Notes: generated by a model not told the origin, from the letters alone. Shown: positions 47,702-58,204, counted from the first letter of the stretch. The stretch is DNA of 64,000 nucleotides from Xanthomonas pisi DSM 18956 (GCF_001010415.1 NZ_JPLE01000041.1:18086-82085), one strand, 5' to 3'. Made by a program: numbers and translations.

Positions 47702-49417
47702 ATGAGCGACAAACCGCTGACCGATTTGACTTTTTCCTCGTTCGACCTGCATCCGGCGTTGGTTGCCGGGCTGGAGAGCGCCGGGTTTACCCGCTGTACC
47801 CCGATCCAGGCGCTGACCCTGCCGGTCGCGTTGCCGGGCGGCGATGTCGCCGGCCAGGCCCAGACCGGCACCGGCAAGACGCTGGCGTTCCTGGTGGCGG
47901 TGATGAACCGCCTGCTGATCCGCCCGGCCCTGGCCGACCGCAAGCCGGAGGATCCGCGCGCGCTGATCCTGGCGCCCACCCGCGAGCTGGCGATCCAGAT
48001 CCACAAGGACGCGGTCAAGTTCGGCGCCGACCTGGGCCTGCGCTTTGCGCTGGTCTATGGCGGGGTGGACTACGACAAGCAGCGCGAGCTGCTGCAGCAG
48101 GGCGTGGACGTGATCATTGCCACCCCCGGGCGGCTGATCGACTACGTCAAGCAGCACAAGGTGGTCTCGCTGCATGCCTGCGAGATCTGCGTGCTGGACG
48201 AAGCCGATCGCATGTTCGACCTGGGCTTCATCAAGGACATCCGCTTCCTGCTGCGGCGCATGCCCGAGCGCGGCACCCGCCAGACGCTGCTGTTCTCGGC
48301 CACGCTGAGCCACCGCGTGCTGGAGCTCGCCTACGAGCATATGAACGAGCCGGAAAAGCTGGTGGTCGAAACCGAGACCATCACCGCCGCGCGCGTGCGC
48401 CAGCGCATCTACTTCCCGTCCGATGAAGAGAAGCAGACGCTGCTGCTGGGCCTGCTGTCGCGCAGCGAAGGCGCGCGCACCATGGTGTTCGTCAACACCA
48501 AGGCGTTCGTCGAGCGCGTGGCGCGCACCCTGGAGCGCCACGGTTACCGGGTCGGTGTGCTGTCCGGCGACGTGCCGCAGAAAAAGCGCGAGTCGCTGCT
48601 CAACCGCTTCCAGAAGGGCCAGCTCGAAATCCTGGTCGCCACCGATGTGGCCGCGCGCGGCCTGCATATCGACGGGGTCAAGTACGTCTACAACTACGAC
48701 CTGCCGTTCGACGCCGAAGATTACGTGCACCGCATCGGCCGCACCGCGCGCCTGGGCGAAGAGGGCGATGCGATCAGCTTCGCCTGCGAGCGCTACGCGA
48801 TGAGCCTGCCGGACATCGAGGCCTACATCGAGCAGAAGATCCCGGTCGAGCCGGTGACCACCGAACTGCTGACCCCGCTGCCGCGCACGCCGCGGACGCT
48901 CGTGGAAGGCGAAGAGGCCGACGACGACGCTGGCGACAGCGTGGGCACGATCTTCCGCGAAGCGCGCGAGCAGCGTGCGGCCGAAGAGCAGCGCCGTGGT
49001 GGTGGTCGCAGCGGTCCGGGCGGCGCATCGCGCAGCGGCAGTGGCGGCGGTCGTCGCGACGGCGGCAGTGCCGACGGCAAGCCGCGTCCGCGTCGCAAGC
49101 CGCGTGTGGAAGGCGAGACGGCCGCAGCGCCGGCCGCCGCTGCCGTGCCCGCAGTGGCGGCGGCAGCGGAACAGGCGCCATCGACGAGCGTCGCCGATGG
49201 CGAGCGCACACCGCGCAAGCGCCGCCGCCGTCGCAACGGCCGTCCGGTCGACGGCGCCGAGCCGGTCGCGTCCACGCCGGTGCCCGCACCTGCCGCGCCG
49301 CGCAAGCCGACCCAGGTGGTCGCCAAGCCGGTGCGTGCCGCCGCCAAGCCGGGCGGCAGCCCGTCGTTGCTGAGCCGGATCGGCCGCCGTCTGCGTTCGC
49401 TGGTCTCGGGCAACTGA
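47702..49417 (+). CDS. rhlB: ATP-dependent RNA helicase RhlB
   Basis: 571 residues from the ATG at 47702. The DEAD-box core is complete: Q motif ([13 protein letters not shown]), [61 protein letters not shown] and [13 protein letters not shown]. After about residue 420 a long disordered tail follows, rich in Arg, Gly, Ala and Pro ([30 protein letters not shown]), ending in [16 protein letters not shown]. The tail is longer than in E. coli RhlB and probably binds RNA or the degradosome scaffold RNase E. Adjacent to trxA/rho. Confidence 0.95.
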   Translation: MSDKPLTDLTFSSFDLHPALVAGLESAGFTRCTPIQALTLPVALPGGDVAGQAQTGTGKTLAFLVAVMNRLLIRPALADRKPEDPRALILAPTRELAIQIHKDAVKFGADLGLRFALVYGGVDYDKQRELLQQGVDVIIATPGRLIDYVKQHKVVSLHACEICVLDEADRMFDLGFIKDIRFLLRRMPERGTRQTLLFSATLSHRVLELAYEHMNEPEKLVVETETITAARVRQRIYFPSDEEKQTLLLGLLSRSEGARTMVFVNTKAFVERVARTLERHGYRVGVLSGDVPQKKRESLLNRFQKGQLEILVATDVAARGLHIDGVKYVYNYDLPFDAEDYVHRIGRTARLGEEGDAISFACERYAMSLPDIEAYIEQKIPVEPVTTELLTPLPRTPRTLVEGEEADDDAGDSVGTIFREAREQRAAEEQRRGGGRSGPGGASRSGSGGGRRDGGSADGKPRPRRKPRVEGETAAAPAAAAVPAVAAAAEQAPSTSVADGERTPRKRRRRRNGRPVDGAEPVASTPVPAPAAPRKPTQVVAKPVRAAAKPGGSPSLLSRIGRRLRSLVSGN

Positions 49418-49492
49418 CCGCTGGCGGCATCAATCGCATCGCCGGTCTTCGGCGATGCGACGCAAGCGCTGGCGCTCCGGCATAATCGCTGG

Positions 49493-50179
49493 ATGACCGT
49501 TCTGCGTTTCGACAACGTCAGCAAGCACTACGCCGGGGGCCACCAGGCGCTGACCGATGTCAGCTTCGAAGTGGCCGATGGCGAGATGCTGTTCGTGACC
49601 GGCCATTCCGGCGCCGGCAAAAGTACGTTGCTCAAATTGATCCATCTCAGCGAACGCCCCAGCCAGGGCGCTGTGGTGCTGGGCGAGCGCAACCTGCTCA
49701 AGGTGCGTGGCCGGCAGATTCCGCTGCATCGTCGCCAGGTGGGTGCGGTCTATCAGGACCATCGCTTGCTCAACGACCGCAGCATCGCCGAGAACGTGGC
49801 GTTGCCGTTGATCCTGCGCGGCACCCGTCGCGCCGAGATCGGCAAGCGCGTGCGCTCGGCGCTGGAGCGGATCGGCCTGGCCCACCGCGAAAAAGCCCTG
49901 CCGTCACAGCTGTCGGCGGGCGAGCAGCAACGCGTCGGCATTGCGCGCGCCATCGTCGGCGAGCCGCGTCTGCTGGTGGCTGATGAGCCCACCGGCAATC
50001 TCGACCCGGCACTGGCCGCCGAAATCATGCAGTTGTTTGCCGAGCTGCCCGCGCGCGGTACCAGCGTGCTGGTGGTCAGCCACGACCTCGCCTTGCTCAA
50101 GCAGATGCGCAAGCGTGTGCTGATCCTGGATCACGGCCGCCTGGTCGACGACATCTCGCCGCAGGATCTGGCCGAATGA
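49493..50179 (+). CDS. ftsE: cell division ATP-binding protein FtsE
   Basis: 228 residues. ABC ATPase with Walker A GHSGAGKST, Q-loop in VGAVYQDHRLL, signature LSAGEQQRVGIARA, Walker B LLVADEPTGNLD and switch His in VVSHDLALL. With FtsX it forms the divisome ABC complex that activates periplasmic amidases. The ftsX start overlaps its stop by 4 bp (ATGA at 50176). Confidence 0.97.
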   Translation: MTVLRFDNVSKHYAGGHQALTDVSFEVADGEMLFVTGHSGAGKSTLLKLIHLSERPSQGAVVLGERNLLKVRGRQIPLHRRQVGAVYQDHRLLNDRSIAENVALPLILRGTRRAEIGKRVRSALERIGLAHREKALPSQLSAGEQQRVGIARAIVGEPRLLVADEPTGNLDPALAAEIMQLFAELPARGTSVLVVSHDLALLKQMRKRVLILDHGRLVDDISPQDLAE

Positions 50180-51126
50180 GCAAGCTCGCCAATACCGAAG
50201 CCGTGGCGCCGTCGCGCGTTGGCGTGTGGGTCGACCACCACCTGCACAGCATCGCCTTCAGCCTGGGCCGCGCGATGCGCAAGCCGTGGGCAACGCTGCT
50301 GACCATCGTGGTGATGGCGCTGGCGCTGGCGCTGCCACTGGGGCTGTCGATCGCGCTGGACAACGTCAAGCTGCTGGCCGGCAGCGTGCAGCAGTCGCGC
50401 GAAATCAATCTGTTCCTCAAGGTCGATGTCGCCGCCGACGCCGCGCAGGCGCTCGCCGGCCAGTTGCGTGCGCGCCCCGACGTGGCACAGGTAACCCTGC
50501 GCACGCCCGAGCAGGGGCTGGCTGCGCTGCGCGAAAGCGCAAAACTCGATGAAGCCGCCGATGCCCTGGGCGAGAACCCGCTGCCGACCCTGTTGATCGT
50601 CACCCCCACCGATGCGGCCGACGACGCGCAACTGGCCGGCGCATTGCAGGCCCTGCCGCAGAGCGACCAGGTGCAGCACGATGCGTTATGGCGCAAGCGC
50701 CTGGATGGCTGGCTGCAATTCGGCGAACGCCTGGTGCAGGTGCTTTCGGCGCTGCTCGGCATCGGTGCGGTGCTGGTGGTCGGCAACACGGTGCGGCTGG
50801 ATATCCAGTCGCGGCGGGAAGAGATCGGCGTGCTGCAATTGCTCGGCGCCAGCGACGGCTTCATCCGTCGCCCGTTCCTGTATCTGGGTGCGTGGTACGG
50901 GCTGGGCGCCGGCGCCATGGCGCTCGCCCTGATCGCCGCCTCGGGCTTGGCATTGCGCGCGCCCTTGGCCACATTGGCCGATAGCTACGGCAGTTCCTTT
51001 ACCCTGCACGGGCTGGATCTGCTGCATTCTGCAATGGTGCTGGTCGGCACCCTGGTGCTGGGTTGGCTGGGCGCCTGGCTGGTGACCGGCCATTTCCTCC
51101 GTCAGACCCGTCCCACCGAGACCTGA
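50176..51126 (+). CDS. ftsX: cell division permease-like protein FtsX
   Basis: 316 residues, four membrane helices and a large periplasmic loop between helix 1 ([23 protein letters not shown]) and helix 2. The loop begins [20 protein letters not shown], typical of FtsX. The last three helices include [33 protein letters not shown], the family hallmark. It follows ftsE with an ATGA overlap and is followed 8 bp later by the response regulator gene. Confidence 0.96.
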   Translation: MSKLANTEAVAPSRVGVWVDHHLHSIAFSLGRAMRKPWATLLTIVVMALALALPLGLSIALDNVKLLAGSVQQSREINLFLKVDVAADAAQALAGQLRARPDVAQVTLRTPEQGLAALRESAKLDEAADALGENPLPTLLIVTPTDAADDAQLAGALQALPQSDQVQHDALWRKRLDGWLQFGERLVQVLSALLGIGAVLVVGNTVRLDIQSRREEIGVLQLLGASDGFIRRPFLYLGAWYGLGAGAMALALIAASGLALRAPLATLADSYGSSFTLHGLDLLHSAMVLVGTLVLGWLGAWLVTGHFLRQTRPTET

Positions 51127-51134
51127 GGCCTGCC

Positions 51135-51977
51135 ATGCATCCACCAGATCTCAAACACCTGATCAGCGACGCACCGCGCGTGATGGTCGTCGATGGTTCG
51201 AAGCTGGTACGCAAGCTCATTGCCGACGTGCTCAAGCGCGACCTGCCCAATGTGCAGGTGATCGGCTGCGCCAGCATCGCCGAAGCGCGCGAAGCGCTGG
51301 AGGCCGGCGCGGTGGATCTTGTGACCACTTCGCTGTCCCTGCCCGATGGCGATGGCCTGACCCTGGCGCGCAGCGTGCGCGAAGCGGCCGGCCAGGCCTA
51401 TGTGCCGGTGATCGTGGTGTCTGGCGACGCGCAGCAGCATCTGGTCGAGCGCCGTTTCACCGAGTACGTCACCGATTATTTCGACAAGGCACTGGGCCAC
51501 GAAGCCCTGGCGACCTTCATCCGCGGCTATGTGCAGCCCGAGCCGGTGGTGGGCGCGACCGTGCTCTACATCGAAGACAGCCGCGTGGTGGCCGAGGCGA
51601 CCAAGCGCATGCTCGAGCGCCAGAGCCTGAAGGTGGTGCACGTGCTCACCGCCGAAGATGCCTTTGCGCTGCTCACCGCCGAATCGCTGGGCCGCACCGA
51701 GCGTCGCATCGACGTGGTGCTGACCGACGTCACCTTGAAAGGCGAGCTCAACGGCCGCGACGTGGTCGAGCGCATCCGCATCGATTTCGCCTACGGCAAG
51801 CGCCGCCTGCCGGTGCTGGTGATGACCGGCGACACCAATCCGCGCAACCAGTCCGAACTGCTGCGCGCCGGCGCCAACGACCTGGTGCAAAAACCCATCG
51901 AAGAGCGCCTGCTGGTGACCAAGGTGCTGTTTCAGTTGCGTCTGGCACGCCTGGAAGATCAGGCCATCACCCTATGA
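51135..51977 (+). CDS. dual-receiver response regulator without output domain
   Basis: 280 residues from the ATG at 51135. Two CheY-like receiver domains (about 14-130 and 140-275) follow one another. The second is intact: acidic pair in [12 protein letters not shown], phospho-Asp in VVLTDVTL, Thr in VLVMTGD and Lys in LVQKPI. In the first, the phospho-Asp position is Ser66 ([14 protein letters not shown]), and one acidic residue of the metal site is Gly21 (VMVVDGSK), so it should not be phosphorylated. There is no DNA-binding or enzymatic output domain. The gene lies between ftsX and ung (ATGA overlap with ung); partner kinase unknown. Confidence 0.9.
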   Translation: MHPPDLKHLISDAPRVMVVDGSKLVRKLIADVLKRDLPNVQVIGCASIAEAREALEAGAVDLVTTSLSLPDGDGLTLARSVREAAGQAYVPVIVVSGDAQQHLVERRFTEYVTDYFDKALGHEALATFIRGYVQPEPVVGATVLYIEDSRVVAEATKRMLERQSLKVVHVLTAEDAFALLTAESLGRTERRIDVVLTDVTLKGELNGRDVVERIRIDFAYGKRRLPVLVMTGDTNPRNQSELLRAGANDLVQKPIEERLLVTKVLFQLRLARLEDQAITL

Positions 51978-52699
51978 CCGAAGTGGAAGGGCGTATCCAG
52001 CTGGAACCGTCGTGGAAGGCAAAGGTGGGCGAGTGGTTGCTGCGCCAGGAGATGCAGGAGCTGTCTGCCTTCCTGCGCCAGCGCAAGGCGGCCGGCGCAC
52101 GGGTGTTCCCGCCCGGTCCGCAGATCTTCGCCGCGTTCGACGCCACGCCGTTCGAGCAGGTCAAGGTGGTGATCCTGGGCCAGGACCCGTACCACGGCGA
52201 AGGTCAGGCGCACGGGCTGTGCTTTTCGGTCCTGCCGGGCGTGCCGGTGCCGCCATCGCTGCTCAACATCTACAAAGAGATCCAGGACGATCTGGGCATC
52301 CCGCGCCCTGACCATGGCTACCTGATGCCGTGGGCGCGCCAGGGCGTGCTGCTGCTCAATGCGGTGCTGACGGTGGAGCAGGGGCGTGCCGGCGCGCACC
52401 AGAACAAGGGTTGGGAAGGCTTTACCGACCACGTGGTCGAGACGCTCAACCGCGAGCGCGAGGGCCTGGTGTTCCTGCTCTGGGGCAGCTACGCGCAGTC
52501 CAAGGGCAAGGTCATCGACCAGGCCCGCCATCGCGTGTTCAAGGCGCCGCATCCTTCACCGTTGTCGGCGCATCGCGGCTTTCTGGGCTGCAAGCACTTC
52601 TCCAAGACCAACGAGCATCTGCAACGCCGCGGTCTCCAGCCGGTCGATTGGTCGTTGCCGCCGCGCAACGCATTGGACACAACGTCGGCCGCCGGCTGA
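51974..52699 (+). CDS. ung: uracil-DNA glycosylase, family 1
   Basis: 241 residues. The catalytic water-activating motif [18 protein letters not shown] and the [18 protein letters not shown] intercalation loop are intact. [17 protein letters not shown] and [10 protein letters not shown] are also typical. It removes uracil from DNA in base-excision repair. Start at 51974 overlaps the regulator stop as ATGA. Confidence 0.97.
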   Translation: MTEVEGRIQLEPSWKAKVGEWLLRQEMQELSAFLRQRKAAGARVFPPGPQIFAAFDATPFEQVKVVILGQDPYHGEGQAHGLCFSVLPGVPVPPSLLNIYKEIQDDLGIPRPDHGYLMPWARQGVLLLNAVLTVEQGRAGAHQNKGWEGFTDHVVETLNREREGLVFLLWGSYAQSKGKVIDQARHRVFKAPHPSPLSAHRGFLGCKHFSKTNEHLQRRGLQPVDWSLPPRNALDTTSAAG

Positions 52700-52845
52700 A
52701 CAAGCGCGGGGACAGGCGCAGTTCGCCGCAGGTTTGTCACGGTCTGAGCGGGGGCGCGGTGCTAACGTAGCGGCTGAATTCGGGGAGCTGTACGGTGGAA
52801 CGCCGACAAGGCTGGAAGCCCGAACGTCCTATAAATGGAACGCTG

Positions 52846-52873
52846 GGAACTTTTTCTGTACCCGGCAGTCCAA
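52846..52873 (+). promoter_or_regulatory. sigma-E-like promoter of rpoH
   Basis: GGAACTT at 52846-52852 and GTCCAA at 52868-52873, separated by 15 bp, match the sigma-E (RpoE) consensus GGAACTT-N15/16-GTCnnA. They lie 26 bp before the rpoH start. In E. coli one rpoH promoter is also sigma-E dependent, so envelope-stress input to heat shock is likely here. Confidence 0.7.
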
Positions 52874-52898
52874 TAGTTCGACTGCTAAGATGGTGCCT

Positions 52899-53774
<876 letters not shown>

Positions 53775-53803
53775 TCGGTTGCACTAAGCGTGACACGTTG
53801 CAA

Positions 53804-53829
53804 AAACGGCCCGGTTCTCCGGGCCGTTT
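53804..53829 (+). terminator. intrinsic terminator of rpoH
   Basis: AAACGGCCCGG-TTCT-CCGGGCCGTTT is a perfect 11-bp stem 30 bp after the rpoH stop. The stem itself ends in TTT. It may serve the convergent channel gene as well. Confidence 0.88.
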
Positions 53830-53919
53830 GCGTTGCAGGTGTGCAGGTTTCAGGTCCTTCAAGACGCTGACCAACTGTCCGGAGCATGCGGCCGGCATCG
53901 TCGCCTTGGCCGACGACGG

Positions 53920-54534
53920 CTATTCGGGCAGACGCGCCACCGGCAGATGCCAGCCGTAGCGGATCGCCATGAAACGCAGGCCGAAACACACACCGGCGCC
54001 GGTTGCCAGCGACCAGGCTTGCGGCAGGCCGAGCACATGGCCGATGGCCACCAGGCCGCCGCCGGCAAGCGCGGCCACCGCATACAGCTCGGCCTGCAAC
54101 ACCACCGGCGTGCGTGCGACCAGCAGGTCGCGCGCGATGCCGCCGCCGATGCCGCTGAGCATGCCCAGCAAGGTGGCGCTCAGCGGGCTGAGGTTGTAGT
54201 CCAGCGCCTTGCTGGTGCCGTAGACCGCGAACAATGCCAGGCCTGCCGCGTCGAAGATCTGCACCGGGTTGCGCAGGCGTTCCACCGCGGAGTGCCAGTA
54301 GAAACCGGCGACGCCGGCCAGGCAGGCGGTGAGCAGATACTGTGGGTGGACCAGTGCTGCCGGCGGGGTGGCCCCGATTAACACATCGCGCACGATGCCG
54401 CCGGAGACCGCGGCCGCGCACGACAGCACCAGCACGCCAAACAGGTCCAGGCGGTTGCGTACCGCCACGGTCGCGCCGCTCAGGGCGAACACGAAGGTGC
54501 CGAGCAGATCCAGCAGGAACAGGACAGTTGCCAC
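53920..54534 (-). CDS. TRIC/YicG-type (UPF0126) membrane protein
   Basis: 204 residues from a GTG at 54534. Seven membrane helices in two similar halves: LLDLLGTFVFALSGATVAVRNRLDLFGVLVLSCAAAVSGGIVRDVLIG is echoed by FDAAGLALFAVYGTSKALDYNLSPLSATLLGMLSGIGGGIARDLLVA. GGIVRD and GGIARD are the signature repeats. Members conduct cations (prokaryotic TRIC) or have been called glycine transporters (YicG). Ion or substrate is unknown. It lies downstream of ndh on the same strand. Confidence 0.92.
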   Translation of the reverse strand: MATVLFLLDLLGTFVFALSGATVAVRNRLDLFGVLVLSCAAAVSGGIVRDVLIGATPPAALVHPQYLLTACLAGVAGFYWHSAVERLRNPVQIFDAAGLALFAVYGTSKALDYNLSPLSATLLGMLSGIGGGIARDLLVARTPVVLQAELYAVAALAGGGLVAIGHVLGLPQAWSLATGAGVCFGLRFMAIRYGWHLPVARLPE

Positions 54535-54586
54535 GCATAGACCGTCGAATCGGGCCGCACAGCATCGCGCACGGCCGGTGGCGCTG

Positions 54587-55879
54587 TCATCCGTCCTTGC
54601 TGGTTGGCGGCGGGTCGTCGGTTGCGCCGCCGAAGATGATGCGTGCGGCGCGCTGGTAGCTCCAGTACGCCATCGCCCAGTTCACCAGCACCACGAAGCG
54701 GTTGCGGAAGCCGATCAGGAAGTAGACGTGCGCGGCCAGCCAGAACCACCATGCCACGATACCGGACAGCTTGAGCTTGCCCACGTGCACGATGGCGGCC
54801 ATGCGGCCGATGGTCGCCAGGTTGCCGAAGTCCTGATAGCGGAACGCGGCCGCAGCCTGACCGCGCTGACGTGCGCGGATCGCCTTGGCGATGTGCTTGC
54901 CCATCTGCTTGGCCGCCGGCGCCACGCCAGGCACCGGGCGACCGTCCTGCTGCACCGACGCCAGATCGCCGCCGACGAAGATCTCCGGGTGGCCGGGCAC
55001 GCTCAGGTCCGGCTCCACCAGCACGCGGCCGGCGCGATCCAGCGGCACGCCCAGCGTGCGCGCCAGCGGTGAGGCCGCCACGCCTGCGGCCCATACCACG
55101 GTGCGCGCCGGCACGAAGGTGTCGCCAAGCTGGTAGCCCAGTGCGTCGATATGCGTCACCGGCGTGCCGGTGTGCACTTCCACGCCCAGCCGCTCCAGCT
55201 GCTTGCGCGCCTTGTCGGTGAGATCGTCCGGGAACGACGGCAGCACGCGCGGGCCGGCTTCGACCAGGCGCACGCGCGCCTGGCGCGGGTCGATATGACG
55301 GAATTCGTTCTTGAGCGTGTGGCGGGCGATCTCGGCCAGGGTGCCGGCGAGCTCGACCCCGGTGGGGCCGCCGCCGACCACCGCAAAGCTCAGCCAGGCC
55401 GCGCGCGCAGCCGGGTCGGATTCGGCCTCGGCGCGCTCGAAGGCCAGCAGCAGCTTGCGGCGCAGGACCAGCGCGTCGTAGAGGGTTTTCAGGCCGGGCG
55501 CATGTTCGGCCCACTGGTCGTTGCCGAAGTAGGCATGGGTGGCGCCGGTGGCCAGCAGCAGCATGTCGTAGCCGAGCGTCTTGCCATCGGCGAGCAGCAC
55601 TTGACGACGGGTTGGAACGATTTCGGCCACATCGCCAAGCAGCACTTCGACATTGCGCTGCTCGCGCAGGATGTGGCGCAGCGGTGCGGCGATATCCGGT
55701 GCCGATAGCCCGGCGGTGGCTACCTGGTACAGCAACGGCTGGAACAGGTGATGGTTCTGCCGGTCGATCAGGGTGATGCGGATGCCGGGGTCGTCGAGCG
55801 CGCGGGTCGCCCACAAGCCGGCGAAACCGCCGCCGACCACGACCAGGTGCAAGGGAGCGGGGGAGGGAGATGGGGGCAT
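54587..55879 (-). CDS. ndh: type II NADH:quinone oxidoreductase
   Basis: 430 residues. Two dinucleotide motifs are clear: VVVGGGFAGLWATRAL (FAD, about 13-28) and FAVVGGGPTGVELAGTLAE (NADH, about 165-183). QPLLYQVATAGLSAPDIA, the quinone-site-like segment, and the FAD-binding IFVGGDLASV are typical. The C-terminus has hydrophobic segments (GIVAWWFWLAAHVYFLIGF) for membrane attachment, as in NDH-2. It passes electrons to quinone without pumping protons. The TRIC-type gene follows 52 bp downstream. Confidence 0.95.
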   Translation of the reverse strand: MPPSPSPAPLHLVVVGGGFAGLWATRALDDPGIRITLIDRQNHHLFQPLLYQVATAGLSAPDIAAPLRHILREQRNVEVLLGDVAEIVPTRRQVLLADGKTLGYDMLLLATGATHAYFGNDQWAEHAPGLKTLYDALVLRRKLLLAFERAEAESDPAARAAWLSFAVVGGGPTGVELAGTLAEIARHTLKNEFRHIDPRQARVRLVEAGPRVLPSFPDDLTDKARKQLERLGVEVHTGTPVTHIDALGYQLGDTFVPARTVVWAAGVAASPLARTLGVPLDRAGRVLVEPDLSVPGHPEIFVGGDLASVQQDGRPVPGVAPAAKQMGKHIAKAIRARQRGQAAAAFRYQDFGNLATIGRMAAIVHVGKLKLSGIVAWWFWLAAHVYFLIGFRNRFVVLVNWAMAYWSYQRAARIIFGGATDDPPPTSKDG

Positions 55880-55997
55880 CGTAGGGTCCGATGGGAGGCA
55901 ACGCGGGCTCGACAGAATGCCAAATCCCCAATGAACATGACGCGTCGACGGCGCATGGCTGCGGCATCATGTCGCATTCAATCCTGACGGCCATCGC

Positions 55998-56540
55998 ATG
56001 TCCTCATTGCCACCTCCCTTGCCGCCGTTGTCGTCCCCCGCCATGCCCGGTGCAGCGCCGGCTGCGCCTGCGGCCAAGAAAAAGCTCAGCGGTGTGGCGA
56101 TCGGGCTGATCGGCGTGCTGGCCTGCGCAACGCTGTTCGGGCTGGTGGTGCTCGCAGCGAGCATGTGGCTGATCAGCACCGGTTGGTCGCTGTTCGCCGA
56201 TCAGGCGCGCACTGCGCTGCAAGCGGATGCGGTGGTGCAGGAACATATCGGCCAGATCCGCACGATGCGGGTCGATCTGTATCGCACCGGCCTGGCGCAG
56301 GGAGACGAGGAGTTTGTGTTCAATGTGGAAGGCGATCGCGGCGCCGGTCGCGTGCAAGCCACCTGGGTCAGTGCCGGCTCCGAGCAGGAGATTCTGAGCG
56401 ACGGAGAACTCATCCTGCGCGATGGCCGGCACTTCACGCTGCCGGCTGCGGATGCGGACGCTGGCGACTTCGAGAGCGAGACTGAACTAGAAACAGAAAC
56501 AGAAACCGACGCAGCCACGTCGTTGGAGGAACGCGCATGA
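55998..56540 (+). CDS. single-span membrane protein with Coa1-like region
   Basis: 180 residues. A Pro/Ala-rich cytoplasmic N-terminus (MSSLPPPLPPLSSPAMPG) leads to one membrane helix (GVAIGLIGVLACATLFGLVVLAASMWLI, about 32-60). An extracytoplasmic domain of about 90 residues (DAVVQEHIGQIRTMRVDLYRTG, DEEFVFNVEGDRGAGRVQATWV) resembles cytochrome oxidase assembly factor Coa1. The tail has an acidic repeat (ETELETETETD) encoded by a hexamer gaaaca repeat. It overlaps the NYN-LOTUS gene by 4 bp (ATGA). The family assignment is tentative. Confidence 0.8.
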   Translation: MSSLPPPLPPLSSPAMPGAAPAAPAAKKKLSGVAIGLIGVLACATLFGLVVLAASMWLISTGWSLFADQARTALQADAVVQEHIGQIRTMRVDLYRTGLAQGDEEFVFNVEGDRGAGRVQATWVSAGSEQEILSDGELILRDGRHFTLPAADADAGDFESETELETETETDAATSLEERA

Positions 56541-57364
56541 CCGACAATCCCGACAAACGCATTGCCTTGCTGATCGATGCCGACAATGCGCCGGCTGGCA
56601 AGATCGACGTGGTGCTGGCAGAAGTGGCACGCTACGGCGTGGCCAACGTGCGCCGCGCCTACGGCAACTGGAAGAGCCCGCACCTGAAAGGCTGGGAAGC
56701 GGCGTTGCACGATTATGCGATTCGGCCGATCCAGCAATTCGCCTACAGCTCCGGCAAGAACGCCTCGGACATGGCGATGGTGATCGATGCGATGGACCTG
56801 TTGTATGCGCGCAACCTGGATGGCTTTGCGATCGTCTCCAGCGATGCGGATTTCACTCCGCTGGTGATGCGCCTGCTCACCGATGGCATGAAGGTCTATG
56901 GTTTTGGCGAGAAGAAAACCCCGGCGCCGTTCGTCAATGCGTGCTCCAAATTCACCTACGTGGAAGCGCTGGGCGAGCAGGCCGCGGCAGCCCGCGACAC
57001 CGCCGCCGGGCGCAAGGATGCCACCGCGTTGCGCAGCGATACGCGCCTGGTGCAGATGCTGCGCAACGCCATCGTCAGCGCATGCGAGGACGACGGCTGG
57101 GCGTTGCTGAGCGCGGTAGGCAAGCAGGTGGCCAACCAGGCCTCGTTCGATCCGCGCAATTACGGCTATCGAAAACTCAGCGATCTGGTGCGCGCAATCG
57201 GCCTGTTCGAGCTCAAGCTCGACGAACAGGCGCTGTGGGTGCGCGACACGCCCAAGGGCAGCGGCAACCGTGCGAAAACCACGGCGCCTGCGGTTGCCCC
57301 GGAACCGCAAGCCAGCCCCAAGCGCGCAGCCCGCGCAACAGCCAAGCCTGCGCCAGGAAAATGA
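56537..57364 (+). CDS. NYN-domain ribonuclease with LOTUS/OST-HTH domain
   Basis: 275 residues. The N-terminal NYN/PIN-like nuclease domain (about 1-150) has the acidic sites IALLIDADNAP, DMAMVIDAMDLL and FAIVSSDADFTPLV. The middle region is a linker. A C-terminal OST-HTH/LOTUS domain (about 175-240) is recognisable (LRNAIVSACEDDGWALLSAVGKQVANQASFDPRNYGYRKLSDLVRAIGLFEL). A basic Ala/Pro/Lys tail follows. The combination is known from the bacterial NYN-LOTUS proteins and animal MARF1, which degrade RNA; the bacterial substrate is not known. Overlaps upstream and downstream genes by ATGA. Confidence 0.9.
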   Translation: MTDNPDKRIALLIDADNAPAGKIDVVLAEVARYGVANVRRAYGNWKSPHLKGWEAALHDYAIRPIQQFAYSSGKNASDMAMVIDAMDLLYARNLDGFAIVSSDADFTPLVMRLLTDGMKVYGFGEKKTPAPFVNACSKFTYVEALGEQAAAARDTAAGRKDATALRSDTRLVQMLRNAIVSACEDDGWALLSAVGKQVANQASFDPRNYGYRKLSDLVRAIGLFELKLDEQALWVRDTPKGSGNRAKTTAPAVAPEPQASPKRAARATAKPAPGK

Positions 57365-58017
57365 CCATGACCCAGGATGCGATGGCACCCGCACAGCCGA
57401 CGATCACCGTGTGGGGGCGTCGCAATTCCAGCAATGTGCGCAAGGTGCTGTGGTGCGCAGAAGAAGCCGGCGTGGCGTATACGTCGATCGAAGTGGGCGG
57501 TGCCTTCGGCGGCAACGACACGCCCGCCTATCGCGCGCTGAACCCCAACGGTGTGGTGCCGACGTTGCAGGATGGTGCGTTGGTGGTGTGGGAATCCAAT
57601 GCGATCGTGCGTTATCTCGCCGCGCAGTACGCGCCGGCGTTGTATCCATCGTCGCCGGCCGAGCGCGCATTGGGCGACCGCTGGATGGACTGGACCACCT
57701 CGACCTTTGCCAGGGTGTTTCGCGATCTGTTCTGGGGCGTGCTGCGCACCCCCGAGGCCGAGCGCGATCCTGCACGCATCGCCGCGGCACTGGCGCAATC
57801 GGGCGAGCTGCTGGCACGCGCCGATGCGGCGTTGGCGCAGCAGCCGTATCTGTCCGGCGAGCGCTTCGCGATGGGGGATATTCCGCTGGGCAGCTTCATC
57901 TACGCCTGGTTCGAAATGCCGATCGTGCGGCCCGAGCTGCCGCATCTGCAGGCGTGGTATCAGCGTCTGCGCACGCGGCCTGCCTACCAGCGTGGCGTGA
58001 TGACCGCGCTGACCTGA
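57361..58017 (+). CDS. glutathione S-transferase family protein
   Basis: 218 residues from the ATG at 57361, overlapping the NYN gene stop as ATGA. Thioredoxin-like N-terminal half (ITVWGRRNSSNVRKVLWCAEEAGV) with Ser-Ser-Asn at the catalytic position and the cis-Pro in NGVVPTLQDGALVVWESNAIVRYLA, the glutathione site. The helical C-terminal half ends with DIPLGSFIYAW, the N-capping box. Substrate unknown. Confidence 0.93.
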   Translation: MTMTQDAMAPAQPTITVWGRRNSSNVRKVLWCAEEAGVAYTSIEVGGAFGGNDTPAYRALNPNGVVPTLQDGALVVWESNAIVRYLAAQYAPALYPSSPAERALGDRWMDWTTSTFARVFRDLFWGVLRTPEAERDPARIAAALAQSGELLARADAALAQQPYLSGERFAMGDIPLGSFIYAWFEMPIVRPELPHLQAWYQRLRTRPAYQRGVMTALT

Positions 58018-58138
58018 GTGTCGCGTTTCCGCTCAGGCCAGCGTGGTTCATGGCAGCCACCGCACGCGCTGTCGACCCGTCGCGTTGCTGCAAGGACATG
58101 GGCCTTTTACCTCACGCAGCCAAGTAGCCCGCGGTGTT

Positions 58139-58204
58139 GTAGGAGCGCACCCGGGCGCGAGGGCATTCCCGGTAACGCCACATCGCGCCCAGGTGCGCTC
58201 CTAC
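58139..58204. repeat. REP-like extragenic palindrome
   Basis: The outer arms gtaggagcgcac and gtgcgctcctac are complementary, as are the inner arms gggcgcga and tcgcgccc. They enclose about 22 bp. It lies in the 240-bp gap between the convergent GST and priA genes. Such palindromes are scattered in Xanthomonas genomes. Confidence 0.8.
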
